From Trebonia kvetii (GTDB lineage Bacteria > Actinomycetota > Actinomycetes > Streptosporangiales > Streptosporangiaceae), in the NCBI RefSeq assembly GCF_007827045.1, contig NZ_RPFW01000004.1, positions 682,001 through 746,000 of the forward strand: a DNA stretch of 64,000 nucleotides, written 5' to 3'. The stretch's first letter is position 1; the number at the start of each line of letters is the position of its first letter. The notes under the pieces are model-generated. The model was given only the letters and a program-made list of their open reading frames with translations, was not told the DNA's origin and did not search any database. This document shows, piece after piece, positions 8,168 through 16,295 of this stretch. The position numbers were made by a program, and so were the translations under genes.

Positions 8168-9730
8168 GTGTGCACCGTCAAGCTCCCGGCTGGCCGCCCC
8201 CTCCCGGCTGGCCGGGTCTTTACCTCCGCCGGCCCGCTCGCCGTGGGCCGGCCGCTGACCGTCGGCCGACCCCTGACAGTCGGTCGCACAGCCGCGGCCC
8301 TAGCCACCCTCGCCGCGGTCCTCGCCGCGAGCGCCTGCGCCGCCAGTTCCGCCGCGACAAGACCCGCCGCCACCGCGTCGGCGACCGCGCCGGTTTCCGT
8401 CGCCCCCGCATCACCAGGATCAGGAGTAACGGGTTCGGCATCCTGTCCCACCGCCGCCTGGGCCTACGAGATCGGCAGCAAAGGCAAGGTCTTGTGGAAG
8501 GTCAGCCTGCCGCTCGCACCGAGCGACGGGGTGATCGACTCCCTGCCGCCGGTTCTTAACGACGCAGGCAGCGAGGCGTTCCTTGCGGAGGGCCACTCGC
8601 TGGTGGGGCTGCGGCTGAGCGACGGGCACCGGCTCTGGCGGCACGTGTTCCCCCAGGCGAAGAGCTCACTCACCGGGCAGCTCACTTTCCTTTACGGCTT
8701 CCACGGCGAGGTGATCGTGCTGGTCGGGCAAGTCAGCGCCGACAGCCGTCTCGTCGCGCTGAGCCAGAAGACCGGCGCGATCGTCTGGAGGCGGCCGCTC
8801 GGCCGTTACGCGGTCGTCGGCGCCCCGGTGGTCACCGTCGACAGCGTGCTCGCGTTCTTCACGCCCCACGGCGTGCTCAATGCGGTCAACCTGTTGACAG
8901 GCAAGCCGTTGTGGTCGCGCGCCTATGGACTAGCCACCGGTCAGCCGGCCCTCGCCGCGGCGGGCAACGCGGTGATCGCCGCGAAGACCTCAGTCTCGGC
9001 CCCGACGTTGTCGTCGATCACCGCCTTCGGGTCGCAGACAGGCAAGCCGCGGTGGACGAGGACCGGCATGCCCGAGCAGCCGACGCTACTCGCCACCTGG
9101 GGCGGCGTCCTCGTTTACGACGTCGACCAGAACGTGTACCCGCAGCCGGCCCTGTTCCCGGTGACCGAGCTGAACCCGGCGAACGGCAAGACCGTCTGGC
9201 GCGTCAAGACCGCCGGCCCTGTCGGCGCGGTCTGGTACTCGGCTGACGGGCCGGCCATCGCCATCGCAACCGTCAGCAGCAGTCCCCGCTTGATCGTGGC
9301 CGACCCGGTCCAGCACCACGTCCGCTGGTCGGTCGCGGCCTCGGTCGACACGAACACGGCGCCGCTTATCTGGTTCAATCAGCTGCTCTACGTCAAGACC
9401 ACCAACACGAGCACCGCCACCGTCGTGGACAGGGATACGTTGTCGGGGAAGGTGCGCTGGTCGCTGTCCGTCCCGTCCGCGCTGCCGCGCTACCTGGCGT
9501 TCACCGGCAACGGAACCTGGCTGCTCAGCTACGGCCAGGTCAAGGTGCGCGGCGAGGCGGGCGCGCTCGTCATCGGCCCGACGGGCACGGTGGTCGCGAA
9601 GGTAACGCTTCCCGCGCCCGCGCAGGCGCCGCCCGCCGTCACCGCGGGCCACGACACGGTGCTCCAGCTCGACACCCTGGCCTGCGCCACCGCCCTCGAC
9701 AGCGCCGTCGGCGGCGCCGCGAACAGCTGA
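8168..9730 (+). CDS. PQQ-type beta-propeller lipoprotein (copy 2 of a tandem pair)
   Basis: GTG at 8168 starts a ~60-residue region rich in 'VGRPLTVGRP' repeats, then a hydrophobic stretch ending 'LAASACAAS', a plausible lipobox. The propeller part mirrors copy 1: 'YEIGSKGKVLWKVSLPL', 'GHRLWRHVF', 'GAIVWRRPL', 'GKPLWSRAYG', 'GKPRWTRTG', 'GKTVWRV' and 'GKVRWSL' are Trp-containing blade ends in the same order. Divergence between the copies indicates an old duplication. The two are certainly one transcript. Function is unknown; an extracytoplasmic binding or assembly role is inferred from the fold and anchor. Confidence 0.82.
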   Translation: MCTVKLPAGRPLPAGRVFTSAGPLAVGRPLTVGRPLTVGRTAAALATLAAVLAASACAASSAATRPAATASATAPVSVAPASPGSGVTGSASCPTAAWAYEIGSKGKVLWKVSLPLAPSDGVIDSLPPVLNDAGSEAFLAEGHSLVGLRLSDGHRLWRHVFPQAKSSLTGQLTFLYGFHGEVIVLVGQVSADSRLVALSQKTGAIVWRRPLGRYAVVGAPVVTVDSVLAFFTPHGVLNAVNLLTGKPLWSRAYGLATGQPALAAAGNAVIAAKTSVSAPTLSSITAFGSQTGKPRWTRTGMPEQPTLLATWGGVLVYDVDQNVYPQPALFPVTELNPANGKTVWRVKTAGPVGAVWYSADGPAIAIATVSSSPRLIVADPVQHHVRWSVAASVDTNTAPLIWFNQLLYVKTTNTSTATVVDRDTLSGKVRWSLSVPSALPRYLAFTGNGTWLLSYGQVKVRGEAGALVIGPTGTVVAKVTLPAPAQAPPAVTAGHDTVLQLDTLACATALDSAVGGAANS

Positions 9731-9739
9731 CCCGTCGCG

Positions 9740-10726
9740 TCAGGCCTCGTCGAGCCGCACCGCGACCACGCCGGCCAGGATCAGCAGGCCGCCGAGGAAC
9801 TGCATGCCCGTCGGCACCTGGTGCAGCAGCAGCCAGGCGAACCCGGCCGCGAACAGCACCTCGGCAAGCGCGACGAACGAGCCGAGCTTCGCGCCGAGCC
9901 GCCGCGCCGCGCCGATTCCCGTCACGTACGCGATCGCCGCGGCGATCACGCCGAGTGCGAGCACCGGCACCACCCAGCTGACCCGCGCGTTGAGCAGCGT
10001 CACGTCGGCGGCGGAAAAGCTCAGCGGCGTCAGCCTCGCGGCACCGAGCAGCGCGAGCGCGGCCGCTCCCGTCACCATGCCGCCCCAGGTCAGCGCCACC
10101 GGCGGCAGCGCGTCGCTGCCGTCGGCCGCGGACGTGCTCGCCGACTGGAAGAAATACACGGCCATCGCGACCGCGGCGGCGAGGGCCCACGCCACCCCCG
10201 CAAGGCTGACACCGCCGGAGCCGGACAGGTCAAGCATGAGCGCGAGCCCGCCGAGCGCCGCGATGCCGCCGAGCACGGTGAGCGGCCGCGGCCGCTGCCC
10301 GTGCCTGACCCACAGCCAGCCGACGATGAGCACGATCCCCAGGTACTCGAGCAGGATCGCGATGCCGACGTCCATCCGCGCGATCGCGTTGAAGTAGCAG
10401 AACTGGCACGCGGCCACGCCGACCAGGCCGTAGATCACGACCTGCCCCGCCGACCTGCGCAGCAGCCCCCACCGGCCGCGCAGCGCGATGATGGCGGGCA
10501 CGGTCAGCGCGAGCGCCGCGACGCACACCCGGGCGAGCACCGCGCCCGCGGGCGACCAGCCGGCCGCGATCAGCGCGGCGGCCGACGTTCCCGACGTGCC
10601 AAAGCACATCGCCGACAGCAGCCCGAGCGCGAGCCCTGCCCCCTGCCCCGCGCGACCGGCGCGCGCCGTGGACGCGGTCCCTGCCGCGGGTACCATCTCG
10701 TCATCTAGTGCCCGCGCGGTCGCCAT
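9740..10726 (-). CDS. EamA/DMT-family transporter
   Basis: The 328 residues contain ten hydrophobic segments in two EamA halves, beginning 'GLALGLLSAMCFGTSGTSAAALIAAGWSP' and, in the second half, 'GVAWALAAAVAMAVYFFQSAS'. The family exports metabolites or amino acids, or acts as a drug/metabolite exporter; no substrate can be read from the sequence. It is divergent from the CGNR zinc-finger gene across ~140 nt carrying an inverted repeat (10814-10839), an arrangement suggesting that the CGNR protein regulates the transporter. It converges with the propeller gene with a 9-nt gap. Confidence 0.88.
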   Translation of the reverse strand: MATARALDDEMVPAAGTASTARAGRAGQGAGLALGLLSAMCFGTSGTSAAALIAAGWSPAGAVLARVCVAALALTVPAIIALRGRWGLLRRSAGQVVIYGLVGVAACQFCYFNAIARMDVGIAILLEYLGIVLIVGWLWVRHGQRPRPLTVLGGIAALGGLALMLDLSGSGGVSLAGVAWALAAAVAMAVYFFQSASTSAADGSDALPPVALTWGGMVTGAAALALLGAARLTPLSFSAADVTLLNARVSWVVPVLALGVIAAAIAYVTGIGAARRLGAKLGSFVALAEVLFAAGFAWLLLHQVPTGMQFLGGLLILAGVVAVRLDEA

Positions 10727-10813
10727 CGGCTCGCTCCTCGTCTCGCTCAGCCCTCGTCTCGTGCGGCACCCGCTCGGGAGCGCCGGCGGCGGCGCTGCCC
10801 GGGTGCTGTAAGT

Positions 10814-10839
10814 GGTAATGCCGGGCTACACTTATTACC
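10814..10839. promoter_or_regulatory. GGTAAT-N14-ATTACC inverted repeat between divergent genes
   Basis: GGTAAT at 10814-10819 and ATTACC at 10834-10839 form an inverted repeat with centres 20 bp apart, two helical turns, in the AT-rich divergent promoter between the EamA transporter and the CGNR gene. It is a candidate operator for the CGNR protein. Confidence 0.5.
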
Positions 10840-10866
10840 TTAACGAGGCTGGGTGAAAGAGGTCAA

Positions 10867-11439
10867 ATGCTTTTTACCCATGACACCGAGCTGTCGCTGA
10901 ACGCGACCGCGGAACTTGTGAACACCGCCAGGGGCGACGCCGACGGGCTGGCCGACATCGCCGCACTCGACGCCTTCGTGGAGCACTGGCAGTGGACCGG
11001 CAGCCGCACCCGCGACCGGGCCGAGCTGGACGCGGTGCGCGCGCTGCGCCCGCGGCTCGCCCAGCTATGGGAGATGACGGAGGACGAGGCCGTGGACCTC
11101 GTCAACACGCTGCTGCGGGACGCGAACGCGCTGCCGCAGCTGCTCAAGCACGACGGCTGGGAGTATCACATCCACGCCACCCCGCCCGAGGCGCCGCTCG
11201 CGGACCGCATGGCCGTGGACGCGGCGATGGCCTTCGCCGACGTGATCCGCACCGGCGAGCTTGGGCGGCTGCGGGTCTGTGCCGCGGACGACTGCGACGA
11301 CGTCCTTGTCGACCTGTCGAAGAACCGCTCCCGCCGCTTTTGCGGCCTGACCTGCGCCAACCGCGTCAACGTGGCCGCCTACCGGTCCCGCCGCGGTGCT
11401 AACGATCTTTCAATTGCGGAGGTTACGCAAGGGACGTGA
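10867..11439 (+). CDS. CGNR zinc-finger domain protein (stress-induced regulator type), 3' end replaced by IS
   Basis: An N-terminal ABATE-like helical domain (residues ~10-135, 'AELVNTARGDADGLADIAAL') is followed by the CGNR zinc finger: 'RLRVCAADDCDDVLVDLSKNRSRRFCGLTCANRVNVAAYRSRRG'. The signature tetrapeptide is CANR here, and four Cys (C-x4-C ... C-x3-C) can bind zinc. The family is thought to be DNA-binding. Removing the insertion element restores codon 179 to AGC followed directly by TGA, so the ancestral protein was 179 residues. The present ORF instead ends with 12 residues read from the IS end. The zinc finger is untouched, so activity may survive. Confidence 0.88.
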   Translation: MLFTHDTELSLNATAELVNTARGDADGLADIAALDAFVEHWQWTGSRTRDRAELDAVRALRPRLAQLWEMTEDEAVDLVNTLLRDANALPQLLKHDGWEYHIHATPPEAPLADRMAVDAAMAFADVIRTGELGRLRVCAADDCDDVLVDLSKNRSRRFCGLTCANRVNVAAYRSRRGANDLSIAEVTQGT

Positions 11440-12040
11440 GATCAAGCCTGGTTCCGGTGAGGAACCCGTTGATCAGGCCGGGCTGGTACTGCATGCGGCG
11501 GAGCCGGGACTTGGCCAGGGCGGTGAGCTGGGCGAGGTCATGCTTGACCAGGTTGGCCAGGGATCTTTTCAGGTGCGACCACACCGACTCGACCGGGTTG
11601 AGCTCGGAGGCATAGGCCGGCAGCTGGTAGACGGTGAGCCAGTCCCGGGCCGCGATCAGCTCGCGCATCGCCCGGCTGACGTGCGTATTGAGATTGTCCC
11701 AGATCAGGACGAGCGGCCCGCCGAGCTGCTGGTGGGCGGCGTCCAGCAGCCGGGCGTAGTCCGTCTCGGTGAACCCCTTGCGCTTGTCACCGCGCCGGGG
11801 GCCGGAATGGACGCGGTAGATCAGCCGCGGCCGCTGCCCGGCCTTGACGGCGATCACCGCGGCCAGCGACACCCGCTTGTTGCTGCCGCCGGTCACCTTG
11901 ACGACCGGGGTCGCGCCGCGCCGCCCCCAGGTGCGGCCCTTCGGCGGCCTTAAACCCTGCCCGGACTCGTCCTCGAAGACCAGCCAGGCGCCCTGCTGCT
12001 CAGCCGCCCTTTTATGACCGGCCACGTCTCCTGCTTCCAC
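11423..12040 (-). CDS. IS630 transposase, catalytic frame (OrfB)
   Basis: Contains the DDE triad of the IS630/Tc1 superfamily: first Asp in 'WLVFEDESGQGLRPPKGRTW', second Asp in 'LVLIWDNLNTHVS', and Glu in 'ASELNPVESVWSHLK'. It overlaps OrfA by 91 nt in the -1 frame. The nominal ATG at 12040 lies inside the overlap and need not be used if the protein is made by frameshifting. All catalytic residues are present, so the element may still be mobile. Confidence 0.88.
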   Translation of the reverse strand: MEAGDVAGHKRAAEQQGAWLVFEDESGQGLRPPKGRTWGRRGATPVVKVTGGSNKRVSLAAVIAVKAGQRPRLIYRVHSGPRRGDKRKGFTETDYARLLDAAHQQLGGPLVLIWDNLNTHVSRAMRELIAARDWLTVYQLPAYASELNPVESVWSHLKRSLANLVKHDLAQLTALAKSRLRRMQYQPGLINGFLTGTRLDLTSLA

Positions 12041-12513
12041 GCGGCGACCGCGGCCTCATCCCGCTCGGCCGCCCGCCGCGCCGGGACCTGCACGCTCCAC
12101 CCGATCCGGTGCAGCAGCACATGCACCCCGCCCAGCGTGTACTCCACCCTGAACCGCCGCCACACCTGATCGGCGATCCGGGCCAGGGTCCAGCACTGAT
12201 CCTCATAACCGCACGCCGCGGGCCCCGCGTCCAGCACCGCTTCCAGCTCGGCGACCTGGGCCTCCGTCAGCTTGCACTTCGCCCCGCCGGCCCCCTTGGA
12301 GGCCAGCGCCTCCCGGCCGCCGGCCGCCAGCGCCCGCCGCCACCGGTTCGCCGACATCCGGCTCACCCGCAACCGCCGCGCGACCTCACCATCGCTCGCC
12401 CCGGCCTCGATCATCTCCGCCGCCGCCAGCCGCACCTGCTCCCGGCGGGCACGATCCGCAGCAGTCAGCCCGCCGCCATCGGGATACCTCATGACACCGG
12501 CATAACCCACCAC
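11950..12513 (-). CDS. IS630 transposase, N-terminal frame (OrfA)
   Basis: Encodes the helix-turn-helix DNA-binding part: 'ARRLRVSRMSANRWRRALAAGGREAL' (HTH) followed by a winged-helix/homeodomain-like segment 'WTLARIADQVWRRFRVEYTLGGVHVLLHRIGWSVQVP'. The coding sense ends at about 'WPVIK', after which this frame is nonsense-like (GRLSSRAPGWSS...). Continuation needs a -1 shift at the A-AAA-GGG run (12007-12013, read on the minus strand) into OrfB, giving VIK-RAAEQQGAWLVFEDES. Many IS630 members use programmed -1 frameshifting, so this is probably functional design, not decay. Confidence 0.85.
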   Translation of the reverse strand: MVGYAGVMRYPDGGGLTAADRARREQVRLAAAEMIEAGASDGEVARRLRVSRMSANRWRRALAAGGREALASKGAGGAKCKLTEAQVAELEAVLDAGPAACGYEDQCWTLARIADQVWRRFRVEYTLGGVHVLLHRIGWSVQVPARRAAERDEAAVAAWKQETWPVIKGRLSSRAPGWSSRTSPGRV

Positions 12514-12673
12514 CGCGACACACGCCAGACCCGTAACCCAGGCAATTGAAGATCGTTAGCTGACGGGGCCGCCAGGCGGCGCCGTCGCCGCCGGGGGACA
12601 GTCGCCGCAGGGGATAGGCGCCGCGAAGGGATAACAGCAAGAAGCGCGACGCGCTGAGTCCTCGCTCCGACGG

Positions 12674-14032
12674 TCAGGCGCCCGCCTTCGCGTGCCAGGG
12701 GATTTCGGCCTCCGCCATCGGCGTCGACGGCGGGGCCTGGACGAACGGCCAGATCTCCTCGGAGATCGAGCGCCAGTCGGCGGTCCCGTTCATCTGGCCG
12801 AGGATCGCGAACAGCCCCAGGTTGATCCGCTGCACGATCACGTAGGAGCGCGGGATCTTGGCGTAGGCGGCGAGCGGGCTCTTGAAGTCCACGTACCGGC
12901 GGACGACGGCCGAGGAGTACTCGCTAGTCATCGTGCGAGGCCCGCGTTCGCGGATCGAGTCGTAGAACAGCGACATGTGCGCCACGACGTCCGCCGTCGG
13001 GATCGGCGCGTCCCGCTTGAGGAAACCGGCCCCCTCCATGGCGCTGCGGAATGCCTCCGGGTCCTCGTTCAGGCACAGCGCCTCGACCATTTCGATGAGC
13101 GGGTCGAGCTCGTCGTCGGTGAAGTGCTTCACCAGGCCGAAGTCGAGGAAGGTCACCCGGCCGCCCGGCTCGAACAGGTAGTTGCCAGGATGCGGGTCAC
13201 CGTTGAACGCGTGCAGCTCGTAAAGCGAGCGGAAGGTGAAGCGGTAAATCGTCTCCGCCGCCAGGTCCCGCTCCTCCTGTGACCAGGAAAGCATCTCGCC
13301 GAACCGCACGCCGGCGGCGAGCTCGCTTGTGATGACCCGCGCGGTGGACAGCTCATCGACGATCATCGGCACGCGCACGGTCGGATGGCCGTCGAAGTAG
13401 GCGGCGAACCGCCGCTGGTTGTCCGCCTCGTGCCGGTAGTCCAGCTCCTCGCCGATGCGCTCGCGCAGTTCCTCGATGAGCTCCTCGACGTCCTGCGCAG
13501 GCACCGTCATCTTCAGCAGCGACCGGATCAGGGCGACGTTGCCGAGGTCGGCCGCGATCGTCTCCGCGATGCCCGGATACTGCACCTTCACGGCGACAGC
13601 CTGGCCGTCTCTGGTGATGGCGCGGTGCACCTGGCCGATCGACGCCGCCGCGATCGGCAGCGGATCCCACTCGCCGAACACCGACTCGGGCGGGCCGCCG
13701 AGCTCGGCCTCGATCACGCCGGCCGCCAGCTCGGACGACATCGGCGGCACGCTGTCCTGCAGTGCGGAAAGCACGCGCCTGGCGGGCGGCGCGAGTCCCG
13801 CGTCCACGTAGCTGGCGAGCTGCCCGATCTTCATCAGCACGCCCTTCATGGTGCCGAGCGTGTCGGCCACGTCCTGCGCCGTGCGCAGCGCCAGGTCATC
13901 GCGGAGTCGCTGCCGGTGCTCGCCCGCGGCCGCGAACAGCCGCGGGGCGTTCACCGCGTACCTGGCACCGCCGCGAGCGGCGAGCCGCATCGCGGTCAGC
14001 CCGCGGCTGACCCGTAGTCTCGGTTCGTTCAC
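12674..14032 (-). CDS. AarF/UbiB (ABC1) atypical kinase family protein
   Basis: 452 residues with the ABC1/ADCK signature. KxGQ appears as 'GVLMKIGQLASYVD' (residues ~65-78), the Ala-rich P-loop equivalent as 'IAAASIGQVHRA', the lysine as 'VAVKVQYPG', the catalytic loop as 'FNGDPHPGNYLF' and the metal-binding DFG-like motif as 'VTFLDFGLVKHF'. UbiB-type proteins support isoprenoid-quinone biosynthesis or lipid handling; actinobacteria use menaquinone, so the exact role here is open. The ATG overlaps the stop of the upstream MpaB-like gene (ATGA, 14029-14032), so the two are translationally coupled. Confidence 0.9.
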   Translation of the reverse strand: MNEPRLRVSRGLTAMRLAARGGARYAVNAPRLFAAAGEHRQRLRDDLALRTAQDVADTLGTMKGVLMKIGQLASYVDAGLAPPARRVLSALQDSVPPMSSELAAGVIEAELGGPPESVFGEWDPLPIAAASIGQVHRAITRDGQAVAVKVQYPGIAETIAADLGNVALIRSLLKMTVPAQDVEELIEELRERIGEELDYRHEADNQRRFAAYFDGHPTVRVPMIVDELSTARVITSELAAGVRFGEMLSWSQEERDLAAETIYRFTFRSLYELHAFNGDPHPGNYLFEPGGRVTFLDFGLVKHFTDDELDPLIEMVEALCLNEDPEAFRSAMEGAGFLKRDAPIPTADVVAHMSLFYDSIRERGPRTMTSEYSSAVVRRYVDFKSPLAAYAKIPRSYVIVQRINLGLFAILGQMNGTADWRSISEEIWPFVQAPPSTPMAEAEIPWHAKAGA

Positions 14033-14991
14033 CGTGTCTGCTCGGCCGGTGCCTGCCCGGCACTTGTCTCTTCGGCCCGCGCTTGCTCGGCACGGCGTAT
14101 CCGCAGCGTCAGCCGCTGGCGGGCCTCGAGCACGCCGGGCTCGCCGAGGTAGACCGCGTCCAGGATGCCAAGGACCTGCCGGACCTCGTCGCGGCCGGGC
14201 GGGACCGAGTCCGGCGCGGGTCCGCCCTCGCCGAACTGGTACATGGCACGCGCCCAGTCGGGCAGCGACGTGACGGCGGCGGCCGCGAGCACCTGCCAGA
14301 CCTCGGCGAGTTCCGGCTCCACGTCGGGCATGCCGAGCAGGTACGTCGCCGTGTCCTCCGTCGACCGGCTGGTGGCGAGGTCGGGCCGGACTGCGGCGAA
14401 GTAGGCGTCGAGCTCGGCGACGTTCGCCGGCGCCCCTCCGTCGGCGAAGCTCGCGGCGGGGACCCCGATGATCTCGGCGACTGCGGTCATCTCGGCGACG
14501 TACCGGTCCTTGTCCGCGTCGCTGAGCCCGGTGCCGTAGCGGTCGGCGGCGGCGAGGGCCGAGTCCACAAGCGCCGCGTGCACCCAGATCAGCAGCGCCG
14601 GGTCGCTCGCCTCGTAGTGCTTGCCGGTCACCGGGTCGGTGCCGCGCACGTGTTCGTGGATCTGCCGCACGCGTGCCGCCGCCGCGCGTGCCGCTGCCTT
14701 GTCGCCGTAGGTCGTGGTCAGCACGTACGCCGAGGTGGAGGCGAACCGGGCCGCCGGGTCCTCGCGCCAGTGGCTGTGCTGGTCGACACCGGCCATGGCG
14801 AGCGGGTGCAGCGCCTGGAGCAGCAGCGACCGCAGGCCGGAGACGGGCGCGGACAGGTCGGCGTGCACCCGCCAGGTGACACTGCCGGGACCGAACAGCC
14901 CGTCGTCGGCCGGATCGACGGGAATGCAGTCAGCGAACGCCGCGGCAGCGCGCTGAAACAGGCCGGTGCCAGGGAACACACCCGCCGTCAT
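14029..14991 (-). CDS. Oxygenase MpaB-like (DUF2236) family protein
   Basis: 320 residues of the all-helical MpaB/latex-clearing-protein superfamily. Family landmarks are 'LRSLLLQALHPLAMAGVDQHS' with the conserved His, 'DPVTGKHYEASDPALLIWVHAALVDSAL' with the second His (heme-ligand region), and 'YVAEMTAVAEIIGVP'. Relatives bind heme b and carry out oxidative reactions; the substrate of this clade is unknown. It starts 62 nt after the TraB/ChaN-like gene and overlaps the AarF gene by 4 nt. Confidence 0.88.
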   Translation of the reverse strand: MTAGVFPGTGLFQRAAAAFADCIPVDPADDGLFGPGSVTWRVHADLSAPVSGLRSLLLQALHPLAMAGVDQHSHWREDPAARFASTSAYVLTTTYGDKAAARAAAARVRQIHEHVRGTDPVTGKHYEASDPALLIWVHAALVDSALAAADRYGTGLSDADKDRYVAEMTAVAEIIGVPAASFADGGAPANVAELDAYFAAVRPDLATSRSTEDTATYLLGMPDVEPELAEVWQVLAAAAVTSLPDWARAMYQFGEGGPAPDSVPPGRDEVRQVLGILDAVYLGEPGVLEARQRLTLRIRRAEQARAEETSAGQAPAEQTR

Positions 14992-15053
14992 GGGGACGAC
15001 CAGCCGACGGGGTACAGATCATGACGTGTCGCCGCAATGCCCATGCGACCACG

Positions 15054-16199
15054 CTACCTCGTGGGCAATTCCACCTCGTAAGGCAGGACCCGCCGGTGTC
15101 GCTGATAACCGGCGGGGTCGGGCTGCGACTGCTGCGGATGACCCATGAAGGGCGGCTGGCCGGGCTCGGCGGGGTAGCCAGGCCCGGGCTGGTGATTCGG
15201 CGCGCCATGCGGCTGACCCGGATACCCGCGGTCGGCATACGCCTGGTCGGGATAGGGGAGCGCCGGGGATGAGCCGGTCTGACGCTGCTGAGCCTGCTGC
15301 GGCTCTCTCTGATACGGGGAACCGTGGGCGGGGAACGGGCCCGTTGGCTGGCCCTGCCGTAGCGGGCCAAGCTGCCGCTGCGGCCCGGTCAGCGGCTGCG
15401 CGTCGTGGTACGCGGGGAACGCGCCGGTGAAGCCGGCCGCGGCGGGGCGCAGCGGACGCTGGTTGGGCAGCACCCGATGCGGCACTCGTGCCTGCACCGG
15501 GCTCGGCAGGTCCAGCACGAGGCCGGCGCCCTCGAGGCGCAGCCGGGCGCGGCGGTGCAGCGACCACTGGCGCTTGAAACGCTGTGGGCTGAGGTTGTAG
15601 TACCCGCCGTTTCCGTATTTGATCTGAACCTCGCGAACCCCGCTCCGCTGCTCGCGGAGCCGGGCGCCGAGCGGAATGCCGAGCCCGGTCGGCGCCAGGG
15701 CCGTGTGCGCGCTGCCGGCGATCACGAGTGTGCGCGCCGCAGGCCCCTGCGCGGTCAGGATCCGCTCTGCCATCGCGGCCTCGCGCCGGGACCAGCCGAC
15801 CTCGTTCACGCCGTCGAACAGGGTCAGCGCGAGCAGTCGTCCGGCGGAGAACCGCTCCCACAGCATGGCGAAGTGTCCGGCGGTGATCCGCCCGTCGCCG
15901 CCCCACAGCAGCGGATGATCGGGCACCTGGCCGTCCTCGAAGAAGCCGCTGATGGCCGAGGCGAGACCGGCAGGCCACTCGAGGGCAAGCCCGGTGATGT
16001 CCAGGGACGTCATCAGCTCCCGCGCGATCAGCGAGTTCTGCCGCACCCCGTGCACCTCGCCGAGGAGCAACAAGCCGGACTCGTCCAGCGACCGGCGCGC
16101 AGCCTCGAGGGCGGCGGGCTCGATGTCGAGCTGGAAAGTGTCAATATCAAATTCGTGAACGCCCCGCTGGAAAGCTTCGAGGGACGCGATCCCCGGCAT
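15054..16199 (-). CDS. ChaN/TraB/EreA-superfamily-like protein with Pro/Gln-rich C-terminal tail
   Basis: Residues ~35-190 show the two conserved turns of this loosely related superfamily: 'SGLLLLGEVHGVRQNSLIARELM' (GExH-type motif) and 'RTLVIAGSAHTAL' (GxxH-type motif), with 'LALEWPAG' between. Members include haem-binding ChaN, TraB and erythromycin esterase; which of these it resembles in function cannot be said. After residue ~210 the protein is basic and then disordered, dominated by Gly/Pro/Gln/Tyr. No signal peptide or TM is seen. It is the last gene of the minus-strand envelope cluster (gap 113 nt after the 355-residue membrane protein). Confidence 0.7.
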   Translation of the reverse strand: MPGIASLEAFQRGVHEFDIDTFQLDIEPAALEAARRSLDESGLLLLGEVHGVRQNSLIARELMTSLDITGLALEWPAGLASAISGFFEDGQVPDHPLLWGGDGRITAGHFAMLWERFSAGRLLALTLFDGVNEVGWSRREAAMAERILTAQGPAARTLVIAGSAHTALAPTGLGIPLGARLREQRSGVREVQIKYGNGGYYNLSPQRFKRQWSLHRRARLRLEGAGLVLDLPSPVQARVPHRVLPNQRPLRPAAAGFTGAFPAYHDAQPLTGPQRQLGPLRQGQPTGPFPAHGSPYQREPQQAQQRQTGSSPALPYPDQAYADRGYPGQPHGAPNHQPGPGYPAEPGQPPFMGHPQQSQPDPAGYQRHRRVLPYEVELPTR

Positions 16200-16295
16200 A
16201 TCGAAATAGTAGGTCTAACGGGCTCCGGGTTCAGCCGAACGCCCGCTGCGTCACATCGCGATTTGGCCACTGTCAACGCCAACCACTAGCACAGC

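Larger units (their letters stand above)
11402..12556 (-). mobile_element. IS630-family insertion sequence, 1,155 bp, with TA target duplication
   Basis: The ends are near-perfect inverted repeats: ACGATCTTTCAATTGC at the left and, inverted, ACGATCTTCAATTGC at the right (one extra T on the left). Each is bordered by a TA dinucleotide (11400-11401 and 12557-12558), the target duplication expected of IS630/Tc1-type elements. The interior encodes a two-frame DDE transposase on the minus strand. The insertion lies within the last codons of the CGNR gene. Nearly identical ends and an intact second frame suggest a fairly recent arrival. Confidence 0.9.
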
